A DNA stretch of 64,000 nt. It comes from Pisaster brevispinus (lineage: Eukaryota; Echinodermata; Asteroidea; Forcipulatida; Asteriidae). The notes under the pieces were generated by a model. The model made no database searches and was not told the DNA's origin. It saw only the letters and a program-made list of their open reading frames with translations. The first letter of the stretch is position 1; each line of letters begins with the position of its first letter. Shown here piece by piece: positions 1 through 11,162 of the stretch. Made by a program: the position numbers and the translations under genes. The stretch is taken from assembly GCA_023634235.1 (NCBI GenBank), contig JAMKCF010000004.1, forward strand, positions 8,284,702 through 8,348,701, given 5' to 3'.

Positions 1-555
1 ACATAGCGCTATCGTCTTGTAAATTGCACCCTTTGTTGATGGCATTTTGCTGAAAGTGCAAAGTGCAGACGCAGAGACCATATTTGAACCAAGACACTAT
101 ACCACAGAGGTGGAATCCTCTATAGTGAAACAAAGTTTCTTTCACACACACAAAAGAAAACATTAAAATGTTTCTGTATAGAAAAAGTATAATTTTTTCA
201 CAGGTCTGTTATTTCATGTATATTGTTGGGTCACGCAAAGTGCGGATATTGGTCTACGAAAATAATTACCATTGTTGGCTGCCGGTGTGCTTAAGAGCCA
301 CCCTGATATACATAATAGAGAACACCATTAACGACTGACCGGGACCTTGTTCAGTGCACAAAACATCTGCACTATGGAGGTTTCACTGGTGATCATATTT
401 CAACAAGAGTAATGTAAAAGACTTTTATCCCTGGTTCAAGGAGGGATGAATTACAACCTTGCGTGTAATGACAAACTGAGCAGTTTGCAGACAATAAATT
501 ATCACCAGACGAATTACAATATGTAGGTTTTTAATGATACATAGCAGGCCCGCGA
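1..555. other. No gene seen; repeat fragment at 196-300
   Basis: AT-rich sequence without a convincing coding stretch. Around 196-300 it carries a degenerate copy of a dispersed repeat whose recognisable part reads like GGTCTTTGACAATTACCAA; better copies lie near 30,010 and 53,960. Confidence 0.4.
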
Positions 556-783
556 GGGGGGGGGGTGCTGTGGGTGCTGCAGCACCCCCAACTTTTTGGA
601 TGGGGGTGCTGGAATATACTAAAACACCCGGAGCTGGAATATACTAAAGTACCCAAGGCTGAGGGAATCGAGCCCGGTTTCGAGTCCATTTTTTTGTGGA
701 CTCGGACTCGTACCAACTCGGACTCGGTTGGGAGGACTTGGACTCGGACAACAGGACTCAACTACAGCACTGAAAGCACCCCC
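556..783. repeat. Short inverted-repeat element with G/C-rich ends
   Basis: The left end GGGGGTGCTGTGGGTGCTG and the reverse complement of the right end (765-783) agree at about 15 of 19 positions. Between them is a segment with repeated GACTCGG words (700-745). The layout is that of a non-autonomous DNA transposon. The open frames here on both strands come from low-complexity sequence and are not taken as genes. Confidence 0.5.
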
Positions 784-1700
784 TACTTTTAGTAAATATG
801 TTTCATGAACGGAAATCTTTGAAAAAGTTAACAGTTTATATTTTACGTGTATCATGTTTTTATACATATAATTGATTATTTTTTAAAATCATATTCGGCA
901 CTGACTGTGTGTACATAATCTCCGTAAAAGAAATGCATACGATGCAGTCTTGAATGAGGGTGGCAGGGATTTTCTGTGTATAGTCCTATTTTTCAAAAGA
1001 GGCGGTTTTCTCATGCTTTTGTTAAAAATCACAAAATACAAAAATACAGAAAACACAAAAACAAAAGCAAACAAACAAGCAAACAAAAACTTAAACATAA
1101 TAAATCAAAAATATTCAAGGCACTTACACAAAAATAAACATTTTCACAAAACAAAGTGATATGCAAAAAAAGAAGAAGACAGTAAGAAATACTTTAAAAG
1201 AAAAAAAACACCTATTTTAAAAGTTGAGTCCTTCATAAAATTTAAATAAATACAAGCCGAAATAAAGAATGTAAATAATTCAACAATAAAATATAATAAT
1301 ACTGCGTATAGAAACTCTTTAAAAATATTAATAAAAAGCTTGCCTTTACAATGCAGTTTTTGAAAATGAGCGAGGAACACACTGTGCGCCATACAACACA
1401 GTACTTAGCGAAATAAACAAACAACTAAGAATTAAATGAACAACTCAGAAATAAACAAATATTTCAGAAATAAACCAACCTCGGAATTAAGACAACCAAT
1501 AACACAATATTTTTCCAACACTTACAAGTCAACTGTGAAGGGGGAAATTAGTAATGATCAATCAAAGCCTTTACAAATATTTTGTTCATACTTGTAATAA
1601 AAATCGACATAACAATTACCAGGAAGCTGTTAACGAGAGGCACTTATTGTTCCCTTGGGACTTATCACTTCTGAACCTGACATATTCTTTTATTCAATGC
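784..1700. other. AT-rich stretch, no gene seen
   Basis: A-rich and T-rich sequence, for example the A/C-rich run 1030-1150. The open frames are low in complexity and resemble no family I recognise. Confidence 0.4.
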
Positions 1701-1850
1701 CAATATTAACGAAAGGGACGATAGTTGTACGTAAACAACTAGCCTTGGAAATATTTTTCATCTTGAACCTCAACTCTAGTAATTTACTGCACGAGTCTCG
1801 AAAACTAAACATCTTTTCAGCAAACTCGAGCAGTAGGAATGGGGTAAAAA
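1701..1850 (+). repeat. Direct repeat, copy 1
   Basis: Starts with CAATATTAACGAAA and includes GTAAACAACTAGCCTTGGAA. The same order of words recurs in the same orientation at 2548-2705 with substitutions and small indels. No coding potential is evident. Confidence 0.6.
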
Positions 1851-2116
1851 ATATCCAGACCACAAAGGTCTTTGGACCTTAGTGGAGTAAGCAATAAGGT
1901 CACCATTGAGCTTCCGGGCACCTTTGAGCCATCAGCTAATGGGAGATTAAAGTAGGTGCAATTTTAGATGATTTAAATTTTTGTTACATCACTTGTGTCC
2001 ACAACAAAAACACTTTGGTGGAATGGCTACATTTCAAACTAACAATTTATTATAAGTAAAATATTTTTAAAAAATCAGGAAACTAATAAAAATGAAGAAA
2101 GCCTGTTCAACATCCT

Positions 2117-2188
2117 ATCGCTTAGAGCGGCTGGGCGGTCCAGTGGCTACCTTTTAGCCACTGGACAGCCCAGTCACCCAAAGCGATA
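2117..2188. repeat. Strong hairpin
   Basis: CTGGGCGGTCCAGTGGCTA (2131-2149) pairs with 2155-2173 at 18 of 19 positions around a 5-nt loop. An outer 8-bp stem, TATCGCTT (2117-2124) with AAGCGATA (2181-2188), closes it after an internal loop. It could be the palindromic core of a small element or a structured RNA. It is short for a microRNA precursor. Confidence 0.55.
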
Positions 2189-2429
2189 CACTGTAACATG
2201 CGGTGGGAAACTCTCACCAGCTTATGCTTGTAGAAAAAACGCCACATCAAAATAAAACATAGTCAGTGGTACGCGCTGGTCAAGTCAATGGCAATCATAT
2301 AAATCATTATTAATTTACTTCTGACTGGTTAAATGTTAATAAGGTTGAAATTATTTAGCTTTAATGTAATTTTCAGTCATCTTCATGGTAATGTCAAAAA
2401 CGTATGACTAAGCAATTGGTCAGCATTGA

Positions 2430-2545
2430 TTGAACCACCAGTTCTTTTCAGAAACTACACTACTCAAAAGAGATTTTCACATAGTGTTACCGCAAACCTC
2501 ACTTAGTTATACTTCCACCATGCAAAGTTTCAAATCCTATTACAT
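2430..2545. repeat. Fragment of foldback repeat family
   Basis: Contains ACCAGTTCTTTTCAG, CTCAAAAGAGAT, ACCGCAAACCTCACT and CATGCAAAGTTTCAAATCC in this order. The same series ends the foldback elements at 43,690-43,960 and 50,363-50,813 and the fragment at 62,885-63,000. Only one arm is present here. Confidence 0.5.
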
Positions 2546-2547
2546 GA

Positions 2548-2705
2548 CAATATTAACGAAAAAGTACGATAAATGTACGTAAACAACTAGCCTTGGAAAT
2601 ATTTTTAAATTTGAAGCGGATTCTAGTAACTGCAAGAGTCTTGAAAACTAAATATCTTTTCATTCGTCTCGTGAAAACAAGACATTTTGGGGTAATCATT
2701 TTGCA
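2548..2705 (+). repeat. Direct repeat, copy 2
   Basis: Second copy of the 1701-1850 sequence in the same orientation, directly after the foldback fragment. It shares the CAATATTAACGAAA start and GTAAACAACTAGCCTTGGAA. Confidence 0.6.
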
Positions 2706-3337
2706 AATTACACTAATAATAATCCTGCCCCCCCCCCTCAAAAAAGAGAGATTTATGTGTCAAATCGTGTCTGTGCTTGTACGACAGAGCATTTAAGCGG
2801 GGCAAGACTAAATGCCATAATGGCTTTGCGCTCTCCTCACGCCAATTGTCCTTGAAAAAATCAGCACCCCTTTTGCAAAAATTTGTTCTTGTAGGCCTGA
2901 TACATAGCAGTGTATTTCGCCTTCCTTCTCATTCAAAAAACTTTCCTATTTTGTAAATCTTTCAACTTGAACCAGGCTTTCCCGATGATCTAGTCATCAT
3001 AAAATAACCTCATCTTTATAGTGGCAACATTTTGTTCTGATGATATATTTCATGTGAAACTTGTTCTACCAAGGTTTAATGACAACATGACTGCTATTTA
3101 TGTATGTGTGGAATCTAGAAACTTCTGTTGTGGCACCATTTAAATTATTTGATCATTTGATCAACTCTTTACGGATTTTGTTTTATAGATAAAACAAAAC
3201 CACACAGAAAAAAGTACAACTTTTTAAAAAACTTCCACAGTTTGCTTTCTACTTCTTCAATACATGGACAATTAAGCAAGGTTTGTAGTTATTATTACAA
3301 CGGTATATGTGCTTTAAATCAGAGACTGTAATGTTTG

Positions 3338-3985
3338 TAAAGTAGGATTTGAAACTGGAGATACAATCTGGTGAGGTTTGCGGTAACACCATGTACTTGA
3401 GTAGGATTTGAAACTTTGCATGATGGAGATCAAATCTAGTGAGGTTTGCAGTAAACACCATGTACTTGAGTAAGATTTGAAACTTGGTATGATAGAGATA
3501 CAATTTAGTAAGGTTTGCTGTAACACTATGTACTTGAGTAGGATTTGAAACTTCGTATGATGGAGATACAATCAAGTAAGGTTTGCAGTAAGGTACTTGA
3601 GTAGGATTCGAAACTTGGTATGATAGAGATACAATTTAGTAAGGTTTGCTGTAACACCATGTACTTGAGTAAGATTTGAAACTTGGTATGATAGAGATAC
3701 AATTTAGTAAGGTTTGCTGTAACACCATGTACTTGAGTAAGATTTGAAACTTGGTATGATAGAGATACAATTTAGTAAGGTTTGCTGTAACACCATGTAC
3801 TTGAGTAAGATTTGAAACTTGGTATGATAGAGATACAATTTAGTAAGGTTTGCTGTAACACCATGTACTTGAGTAGGATTTGAAACTTCGTATGATGGAG
3901 ATACAATTTAGTAAGGTTTGCTGTAACACCATGTACTTGAGTAGGATTTGAAACTTCGTATGATGGCAAGTAAGGTTTGTGGTAA
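3338..3985. repeat. 68-bp tandem minisatellite, about nine units
   Basis: The word GTACTTGAG recurs at 3393, 3462, 3530, 3593, 3661, 3729, 3797, 3865 and 3933, spacing 68 (one 69, one shortened to 63). Central units are almost identical and outer ones diverged. The unit holds GATTTGAAACTT and GTAACACCATGTA, related to the arms of the foldback family. After the array, AGGTTTGTGGTAAAC is repeated about three times (3970-4016). The open minus-strand frames here are the repeat read through and are not taken as genes. Confidence 0.9.
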
Positions 3986-4435
3986 ACAGGTTTGTGGTAA
4001 ACAGGTTTGTGGTTTTCAGTATACATGGAGTTGCCGCAAGCCTCACTAGGCGGAAACGTTGTTTGCTTTTGAAACATCATCCAAGTACAAGCTCAATGCA
4101 TAATGGAAATGTACCGAGATTTAGATCCAATTGATTTCATGGCAAGTGTTTCGCATCTGCACGGTTTCCATCTCATGAATACCAGCTTGACATAGCTGAC
4201 AATGTTTATACAGGACCGGACTCGCAATATACCGCCGTAACTTCTCTTCCAAGTCATTCAAGGTGGTTCTCCTCAGACAGCGAAGATATCAGATGTTGCT
4301 TCGTGACTAGGATGAAGCTGGGGAAAGTGGTAGGAGGATTGTGTAGTATTTGGCTTTGTGGCGCTGGAGTTTTTTATTGACACCATGGATTGAAATCTTA
4401 GGATTCTGCTGCTGTTTCATGTCATTGGCTTGTAT

Positions 4436-4797
4436 CAGCGGCGTAGCCAGGACTTTTTCGTTCGGGGGGGGGGGGGCATTGCTTTGAAGTGGGGGGCCAA
4501 GGAGAAATGGGCTAGTCAGTGGGGGGGGGGGCATGCTTTTATTTTGAAATGGGACGCTGCAGGGGTCCACCATTCTCTTATGGCATTTTGTGGCCGCGAT
4601 AGCGATCCTGATTGAGATCGTTCACTACATTTTGATTATACAGACACACAGTTTCCTCTTTTTTTCTCTCTTCTTTTTGTGTGTGTGTATGAGAGCACTA
4701 TCGCGATTTTTTTCATGGGGGGCACCTAGGGGGGGCACCTGGGGGGGTGCTAGAAATTTGTGGGGGGGGCACGTGCCCCCCCCCCCCCCAGCCGCTG
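4436..4797. repeat. Inverted-repeat element with long G runs
   Basis: Starts CAGCGGCGTAGCCAGG and ends with GCCGCTG, giving a short inverted terminus CAGCGGC. Inside are several runs of nine or more G and the self-complementary GGCACGTGCC. I read it as a non-autonomous DNA transposon; the ends are short, so boundaries are uncertain. Confidence 0.45.
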
Positions 4798-5237
4798 GCC
4801 TGTATACCTGAGTCATATCCTAATTCAAAATTTGAAAGGATGGTTGAAAAAGGTCTGAAAGTAAATTTGAAAAAATAGTTAATGGCCTGATGTTTCAACT
4901 CTAGCAGAGTCTTTCTCGTAGGCTAAATAACAATACAACATACACAGTAAGGTGACCTGTTTATGTGTGTTGTGGTGTCATTCAGCCCTTTGAGAAAGAC
5001 TCTGCTTAGCATTGAAATGTCGGGCCATCAACTATTTTTTGCATACATTCAATAGGTCCTTTTGTTTGCAACAGCTCATTTTATTTTTCTCAAAGTAAAT
5101 TTGGTTGACCATGGAGGTAGAAATCTCCATGGGCTAACACATACAATGTCTAATTCTCCAGTATTCCATACAAAGACTGAAGGACACATTTTGTGCAAAC
5201 AACTACAGGTACTGCACCAATACTGCACACCTGTGCT

Positions 5238-5425
5238 CTGGGTCCGATTTCATAGAGCTGCTTAAGCACAAAAAGTAGCTATGCTAATCAACACTGATGC
5301 TTACCAGCTAATAACGCCATGTCACATGTCCCATCTGTGACTTGTATACCCTGCTTATTTTTGCTCACGCAGCAAACTGTTGAGCAATATTGTCTGCTTC
5401 AGTAGAGCTATGAAATCGGGCTCTG
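5238..5425. repeat. MITE, CCGATTTCATAGAGCTGC family
   Basis: The inverted ends, GATTTCATAGAGCTGCTTAA on the left and a diverged complement at the right (5396-5425), span about 30 bp. Related copies lie at 39,325-39,495, 41,527-41,722, 45,193-45,388, 53,627-53,815 and at the window end (63,905). No coding capacity, so it depends on a transposase elsewhere. Confidence 0.7.
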
Positions 5426-5689
5426 GGTTCTAGTGCAGGTGGATTCTATATCAAGGTGCTTTTCGGTCAAGTACTTATGTGCTTGCACATTGGTTTGAAC
5501 ATTTGGTTTTCTTTATTGCATGTATCTATTCTATACAGTGAGTTGCTTCGAACATTGAAATTAATTGCTCACATTTTTAAGTGATATGTGTCAGAGGGTC
5601 CGCCCCCCTCTTACAAATGTTCCTACACTTCCTTCCTCCATGCTCTGACACATTTACACTCTAGTTACCACTCCCCCCCCAAAAAAAAA

Positions 5690-5750
5690 ACAACCCCAAA
5701 ACAACAACAAAACAATAACAAAACAACAACAACAACAACAACAAAACAAA
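5690..5750. repeat. (AAC)n microsatellite
   Basis: A-rich tract with interrupted AAC units after a C run. No gene within it. Confidence 0.7.
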
Positions 5751-5879
5751 CAAGCAAATCAAAATAATTCCTGAGATTCCCTGAATACCTTGAAAACACA
5801 ATGAAGACAAAATAGGAGCGGGGTAAACCATTTTATGAGTTAGCATATCTATCTAAAGAATAGCAGACAAATAATCTAT

Positions 5880-5965
5880 AGCCTATATATTTGGTTTTAC
5901 CCATACACTGATGTGTCTGTTAAGCACTGTATGTACTCAGTATTTCCCTGAGTACTGTAATCTAC
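5880..5965. repeat. Fragment related to the 7003-7184 palindrome
   Basis: Contains GGTTTTACCCATACACTG and AAGCACTGTATGTACTCAG, matching one arm of the element at 7003-7184 and the start of the copy near 42,560. Confidence 0.5.
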
Positions 5966-7002
5966 CAGATAATTTAATATTCTTTATGCATATTTTTTTT
6001 CTTGCCATGCGGCAAGGCAAGAAAACTAAGATCTGAAACACGACATCGTGATAATTGGTACTAGTTACTGGTTTGTATCAAGTAATTAAAGACACTGAGA
6101 TGTAAAAAAGGTTAATCTTTTTTAGTTTATGATAATCACCAAAGCTTTATATACCGGTTATTTCCTTTACACTGTGTGAATTATTAGCACAGTTTATCGA
6201 CCAGTTGACTGTAGAGAAACCTGGTTGTTATCTTTGAACTGTCCATGTATATCAGCGCTGTCAAGTCAAATTGCGCTTGTAGAAAAACGTTTGTTTACTT
6301 TCAAATTTGTATCTGGCCGGCTGTATCCGGCTATTCATCCTCGTGGCAACAGGCAAGTCGGGGTTGTCCGACCAAAATGGTTTGTTTTTCTGGGATGTCA
6401 GGTACCGCACGTTTACACTGTAATTCACGAGCAAGCCCCGTTGATAATTAGTGTCTGGGAGACGGTCTTCAGGAAGCGTCTAGAAGGGAGACCATCTTCA
6501 AGGAGATGATCTTCACTAAAGGGACTGAATGTAAAATGTAACAGCTTTGTGAAGAGTGTTTGGTGAGAAAATAAATGAAACGATAATAACATGTGATGAA
6601 AAAAACCCAAAGCTGAACTGACATCACAAGGTACATTGGACAGGAAATGTACTTAGATGTTATATGTTTCCAAGTGAAAGTAACAGTGATTTAAGTGTCA
6701 GACCAGTAAACTCGAGATCGGACAAGTTCCGGCATTCATCAATAAAGTTAACAAAAAAAATACTGATAAGTATTTTTCGATTCTGTTCAGTATTAAAGGA
6801 CATGTATACTTACCTATAAGACAAATGATATCAATCTTCTCTTAGTGCTTGTTCTAATAAAAAAACAGTTTATCGTATTGTTAAACTGTGTAGAAAGTTT
6901 GTTAACTTAGTTTGATGCTTGTCCAGAGAAGACACATTTTAGCTGCAAGTCTTGTTGTTTAATAGATGTCAAATTTGCATCAGGGATACTGACTATTATT
7001 AG
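5966..7002. other. No gene seen
   Basis: Mixed AT-rich sequence. A 94-codon open frame at 6225-6509 matches nothing I recognise and has no splice or start context that supports it. Confidence 0.35.
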
Positions 7003-7184
7003 TTGGTTTATCCCCATACACCGGTGTTTGTAAAGCACTGTATACTCAGTACTTTCCCCAAGTCCTGAGAAAATTTGTTTTTGGTGGTCTAGAATTGGCA
7101 AAGGTCGCGGGTTCGAGGAAGGAACTGAGGTCGGGGAAAGAACTGAGTATACAGTGCTTTACACACATCAATGAGTAAAACCAA
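7003..7184. repeat. Palindromic tRNA-like repeat element
   Basis: The left arm (7003-7060) and right arm (7133-7184) are complementary across AAAGCACTGTATACTCAGT. The centre holds GGGTTCGAGG, similar to a tRNA B box. Related sequences at 42,515-42,735 and 47,765-47,880 have the same AGTGCT...GAGTCCTG words followed by a reverse-strand B box, so the family looks tRNA-related. Confidence 0.5.
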
Positions 7185-7206
7185 AAGTTTAAATTAGTAT
7201 AGGCTA

Positions 7207-7389
7207 AAGCCCGGTTCATACTTCCTGCGAACGCGAATGCGAAGCCAATATTGACGCCACAAATTCGCAACGAACAATTCGCAGCAGTTGAAATGTGCTC
7301 AACTCCTGCGAAACATTCGCTGCAAAAATGGCCCTGTGACGTCAAAATTCGCTTCGAATTCGCATTCGCAGGAAGTATGAACCGGGCTT
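7207..7389. repeat. 183-bp MITE with 37-bp inverted ends
   Basis: Left end AAGCCCGGTTCATACTTCCT, continuing to 7243, matches the reverse complement of the right end at about 34 of 37 positions. The inside repeats ATTCGC-type words. A clear target duplication is not visible. It lies only 22 bp from the palindrome at 7003-7184. Confidence 0.8.
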
Positions 7390-9031
7390 AAGTCCTGTGT
7401 TCTTGTGGGTCTCACCTCCCCCCCCCCCCCCCCCCCCGAAATAAAAAATAAATAAATACAAATTGAGACTTGGTACGTTTGCATTCACATTTATGTATTC
7501 CAATGGGGGGGGGGGGGGGGCCTGCAGAGGTTTCATAAAAATTTTAAAAAATAGATACAAATCATCAAGGGAGTACACAGTGGCAGATTTTTTGTGGAAT
7601 CACAAGTCCACGAGCGTGCATTACAGATACCTAAGATGGAAGGGCAACTTAATCCGTCGTTCAATGCTGCCTTATTATGGCGGGAAGCACCTTCAGGGAA
7701 ATTTCATTTCTTATTACGGATGGTTTACTTGGGTCCGTGATTAACTGTAAAAATGCTACAACCTTTCAGGAATCAAGATTAAAGGTGTTGTACAGGGTTG
7801 GTAAGGATAAAAAACACATCATTATTGATTAATTTTAGTTCATATGAGTACCATTTTTTGTCTGTGAAATATTTTCCTCTGAATTGAAGTAATATTCTAG
7901 AAAACTGTATCTGAAAACGTTTTTTTTTTTAATTTAAAAAAAATGCAACAGCTGGTTTCGGTTGCTACAACCAAAGTTAAGGACAATGTGTTTACATGCT
8001 GAAAATTGTGCATGGTTTGTCTCTATATTTCTCCTGACTCGCCCGACTCCCTCTCCTGACCCAATCAAGCCCAAATTTTCACAGGTTTGTTATTTCATTT
8101 TTAAGGTTGATTACACAAAACATGAACACTGTCTGCGACTATTTTGTCAGCTCCACCAATCCTGTAGAATACCTTTAAAGCGCAGTTGTAGAGAAGCTCG
8201 AGCGGTGAACTTCCAAAAGGAACTGGATACAGTGACTTCTTGAAATCAGCAGACGGGCGCACCTGGGAGAAAACACGAAAGAGTATAATAAGATATTGTA
8301 AATGGGTACTGCGTTGTGGCACACTCGGCCTTTCAGACTTGATCAACTTCATCAAGCAATGTAAATGCAGCGCGGCAGATAGCGTTTCTAGCCTCAAGGC
8401 ACCTATAGTGTCTCAGGCCAACAGTTTCCTATTACTCTGGAGTTCAATTTGATTTTTAGGTCTCAGATTTTTCAACTTTAAGTTGTCTTGGTCATCAGGT
8501 TTGGAGAAAAAGTTTCCTAAAAATTATACAAGGATTAATGTGCTTAGTTTTTTCTTATTTTGTTTGTTTGTTTAGATGATCTTCCCGTCAAGGGAACTCG
8601 GCAAACTCCCACAAGGGGATATAAAACACCAAGCTGGCAACAGCCAATCTTTCACAAACAAACATTGTTCTAACATCTATGAGTCTGCATTGCACAAATC
8701 AAGAAATTGTGATTCAGTAACTAGAGGACAATAGTTATTCTAGTCATTGTGGTATCAGAGATTAATGATTCCTTAATTACTTAATTACTTTGCGCTAACA
8801 AAATTCTACGATTGCTTTAAAACCCTGCTATTTACAAGTAGTGCATACTCCTAGATCCCCCTTAAAATCTCCCATATGTTCTGCGCACATGATGATACTA
8901 ATCCATACCACACTGCTCTTTTCAATTAACCTATTTGTATATGAAGTATTTGCCAATGCAAACATTGACCAGGTGTGACAGAGAACCAGTCTCCACCAAA
9001 ACTAGTCCTACATACATCCCACTTAAGCACA
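7390..9031. other. No confident gene; G/C homopolymers
   Basis: Contains a run of about 17 C near 7420 and of 14 G near 7506 flanking an AT-rich spacer. A possible minus-strand exon at 8173-8262 is discussed in the findings. Nothing else is supported. Confidence 0.35.
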
Positions 9032-9150
9032 GCTGGGTCCAATTTCATGGCACGGGGGAATTCCGTGCTTACAGTGCCCTTTAAAGTGTGCTTTCTACGG
9101 GCCTTGGTAAGCGCTGAATTCCACGGTAAGCAGCACCATGAAATTGGGCC
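9032..9150. repeat. Small MITE
   Basis: Starts GGGTCCAATTTCATGG and ends CCATGAAATTGGGCC, an inverted pair with one or two mismatches. It is related in its outermost bases to the 5238-5425 family but shorter and with a different inside. Confidence 0.6.
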
Positions 9151-9373
9151 GCGGTGGCTTCTCCAGTTTACTTACTGTCATTGAAGAACCTTGGTAAAGG
9201 GCTTTAATTCTCTACATCTGCTTGTGTACGCCTCTATGCCACTGATTGTGGCACTGTAAGGTATGACTTGTTTGTTTAGAGAAACAAATAAAGCTCTTTT
9301 TCAACCTGTTAAATGCGCTTTTTCTATAAATTTAAAGCAGTACCATAAAATATGGGCTCATTGCTCATAAAAC

Positions 9374-9864
9374 AGTTTTAGCCTGGCAAAAACTACAATT
9401 TAACAGGACACCAGTCACAAATGTTTTATGTGACATGGTATTTTGGCTGGCAACCTTATTCTGGAATAAGCATAATTTTGTTGCGTGTAGGTACTTCAGT
9501 AGCGGTCATAAAGCCTGTTCACAGAAGTTTTCTGCTTACGGAACGGCCATTAGTAAAATGCTATTTCATAAACACTGCTTACTGTAAGCAAAGCTGAAGG
9601 CACGCTAGCTTGATGGTGGTTCTTGTAAGCAGATGAGTGACTCAACAATGCAAAATTCATTGTGAGCATGCATGCGCTTTCCAAATCTTCTTGATTGTTT
9701 ATGAAAGTTATGCTTGCCAGAACACCAGCCAAACTACCATGTCACATGTATAATTTGTGACTGGTGTCCAGCTCAGTTCTGCTTAGCCGATAATTGTTAA
9801 GCAATATTTCTTACTATGTTGCCCTATGTTCCTACTTAATCATCTCTTTGAAATTGAGCCCTGC
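9374..9864. repeat. Degenerate or nested MITE copies
   Basis: Two blocks share words with the 41,527-41,722 element, for example ACAGGACACCAGTCACA at the left and ACTGGTGTCCAGCTCAG at the right, plus GAAATTGAGCCCTG at the right end. Order and orientation suggest overlapping or rearranged old copies. Confidence 0.4.
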
Positions 9865-10320
9865 ACATCCTGAAATGATTCAGCGTTTTGTCAGGATGTA
9901 TATTTTAGATATTACTTGTGGGGTCGGTTATCAGCAGATAAAGATGAAATGCATGCAGTCATCACCTTGACTTCTTGAAATGATTAGATCTTACATTATT
10001 CATTAACGCCTGGTGTCTCCAATCACTGAGCGCCTGGTTATTATATTACCACTAGACCTTGTGTATCAACCTGTCGGGTGTCCACTCATGCACGAAATGA
10101 ATCTGGAGCTTCCCAGCTCTTCCTTATTTTGTATCATCAGTAATTTGTTAGTCTTTTCTACAACGCTGTTCTGGGATTCTTCACGGTTTATCTGCATATA
10201 GATGACTGTTCAGCAAGGTCCACGTCACTCAAAGTAATTTATTGGCAACAAATTCCAGGCAGTCAAGAAGAAACAGCCCCGTTTCAATTTTCACAAAATT
10301 ATCTTGAAGACAACCTTAAA
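9865..10320. other. No gene seen
   Basis: No recognisable protein or repeat. Short open frames only. Confidence 0.35.
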
Positions 10321-10625
10321 GCAGTTTCCTCTGGTGTTACTTAAGTGTTTCCTTTTCATTCAATGCAGTTCCCTCTGGTGTTACTAAAGTGTTCCCTTTT
10401 CATTCAATGCAGTTCCCTCTGGTGTTACTAAAGTGTTCCCTTTTCATTCAATGCCGTTCCCTCTGGTGTTACTAAAGTGTTCCCTTTTCATTCAATGCAG
10501 TTCCCTCTGGTGTTACTAAAGTGCTCCCTTTTCATTCAATGCAGTTCCCTCTGGTGTTACTAAAGGGTTCCTTTTGTATGGCTGATGTTTCCGGCTGGTG
10601 TTACTGAAGTATTCCTTTTGCATAC
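10321..10625. repeat. 44-bp tandem array, about six units
   Basis: TTCCCTCTGGTGTTAC recurs at 10325 (variant), 10369, 10413, 10457, 10501 and 10545, exactly 44 bp apart. A degraded last unit runs to about 10,625. The middle units differ by single bases only. Confidence 0.9.
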
Positions 10626-10743
10626 AGTGGAGTCCCCTCTAATGTGCCTCTTACCTTAGTTGCTTATAAACATTCCCTTGACAGTTTTAAAAAGGATTCA
10701 TGTGGTTCTGTAGAGAATGCCCGAATTTTACCTATGACACTGG

Positions 10744-11162
10744 CAGTGGTGTAACTAAGGGTGTTACAGGGGGGCACGTCCTCCCCCAACCTTCTATTTG
10801 ATGTCCGTGCCCCCTGATCTCCCCCCCCCCCCCCCCTCTCATTTGAAATTTGAACTTTTGAGATTACAAATTGCCAGAGTAAAATGTTATATTTTATACT
10901 CTTTAAAGCGATATTTTCAATGTTTCTAAAATTATTTTATCATTTATGCACAGACAATGTACTTTGTTTTTACACTTACGTCAGATTATCTTCTTTTAAA
11001 AAAATATTTTTTATGGCATAACAAGGGCACTGAAAAGGGACATGTTTGAGAGAAATGCAAACGGAAACTACAGTTTTAATTGGCCAGAAGTGCCCCATAG
11101 AAAGAATGGTTACCTTCCCCCGCTTTTGTGCCCCCTAAAATGTTACTTTAGTTTCAGTGCTG
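10744..11162. repeat. Inverted-repeat element with G/C-rich ends
   Basis: The left end CAGTGGTGTAACTAAGGG and the complement of the right end (CAGCACTGAAACTAAAG) are similar, and GGGGGGCAC follows in both. The inside is AT-rich and non-coding. This resembles the G-rich element at 4436-4797. Confidence 0.4.

Noticed and set aside
3249..4080. Open minus-strand frames of 68-108 codons with repeated peptide blocks
   Set aside because: They are the 68-bp tandem repeat read in two frames; the peptide repetition follows from the DNA period.
6225..6509. 94-codon plus-strand frame
   Set aside because: No family resemblance, no supporting splice sites, length expected by chance in this much sequence.
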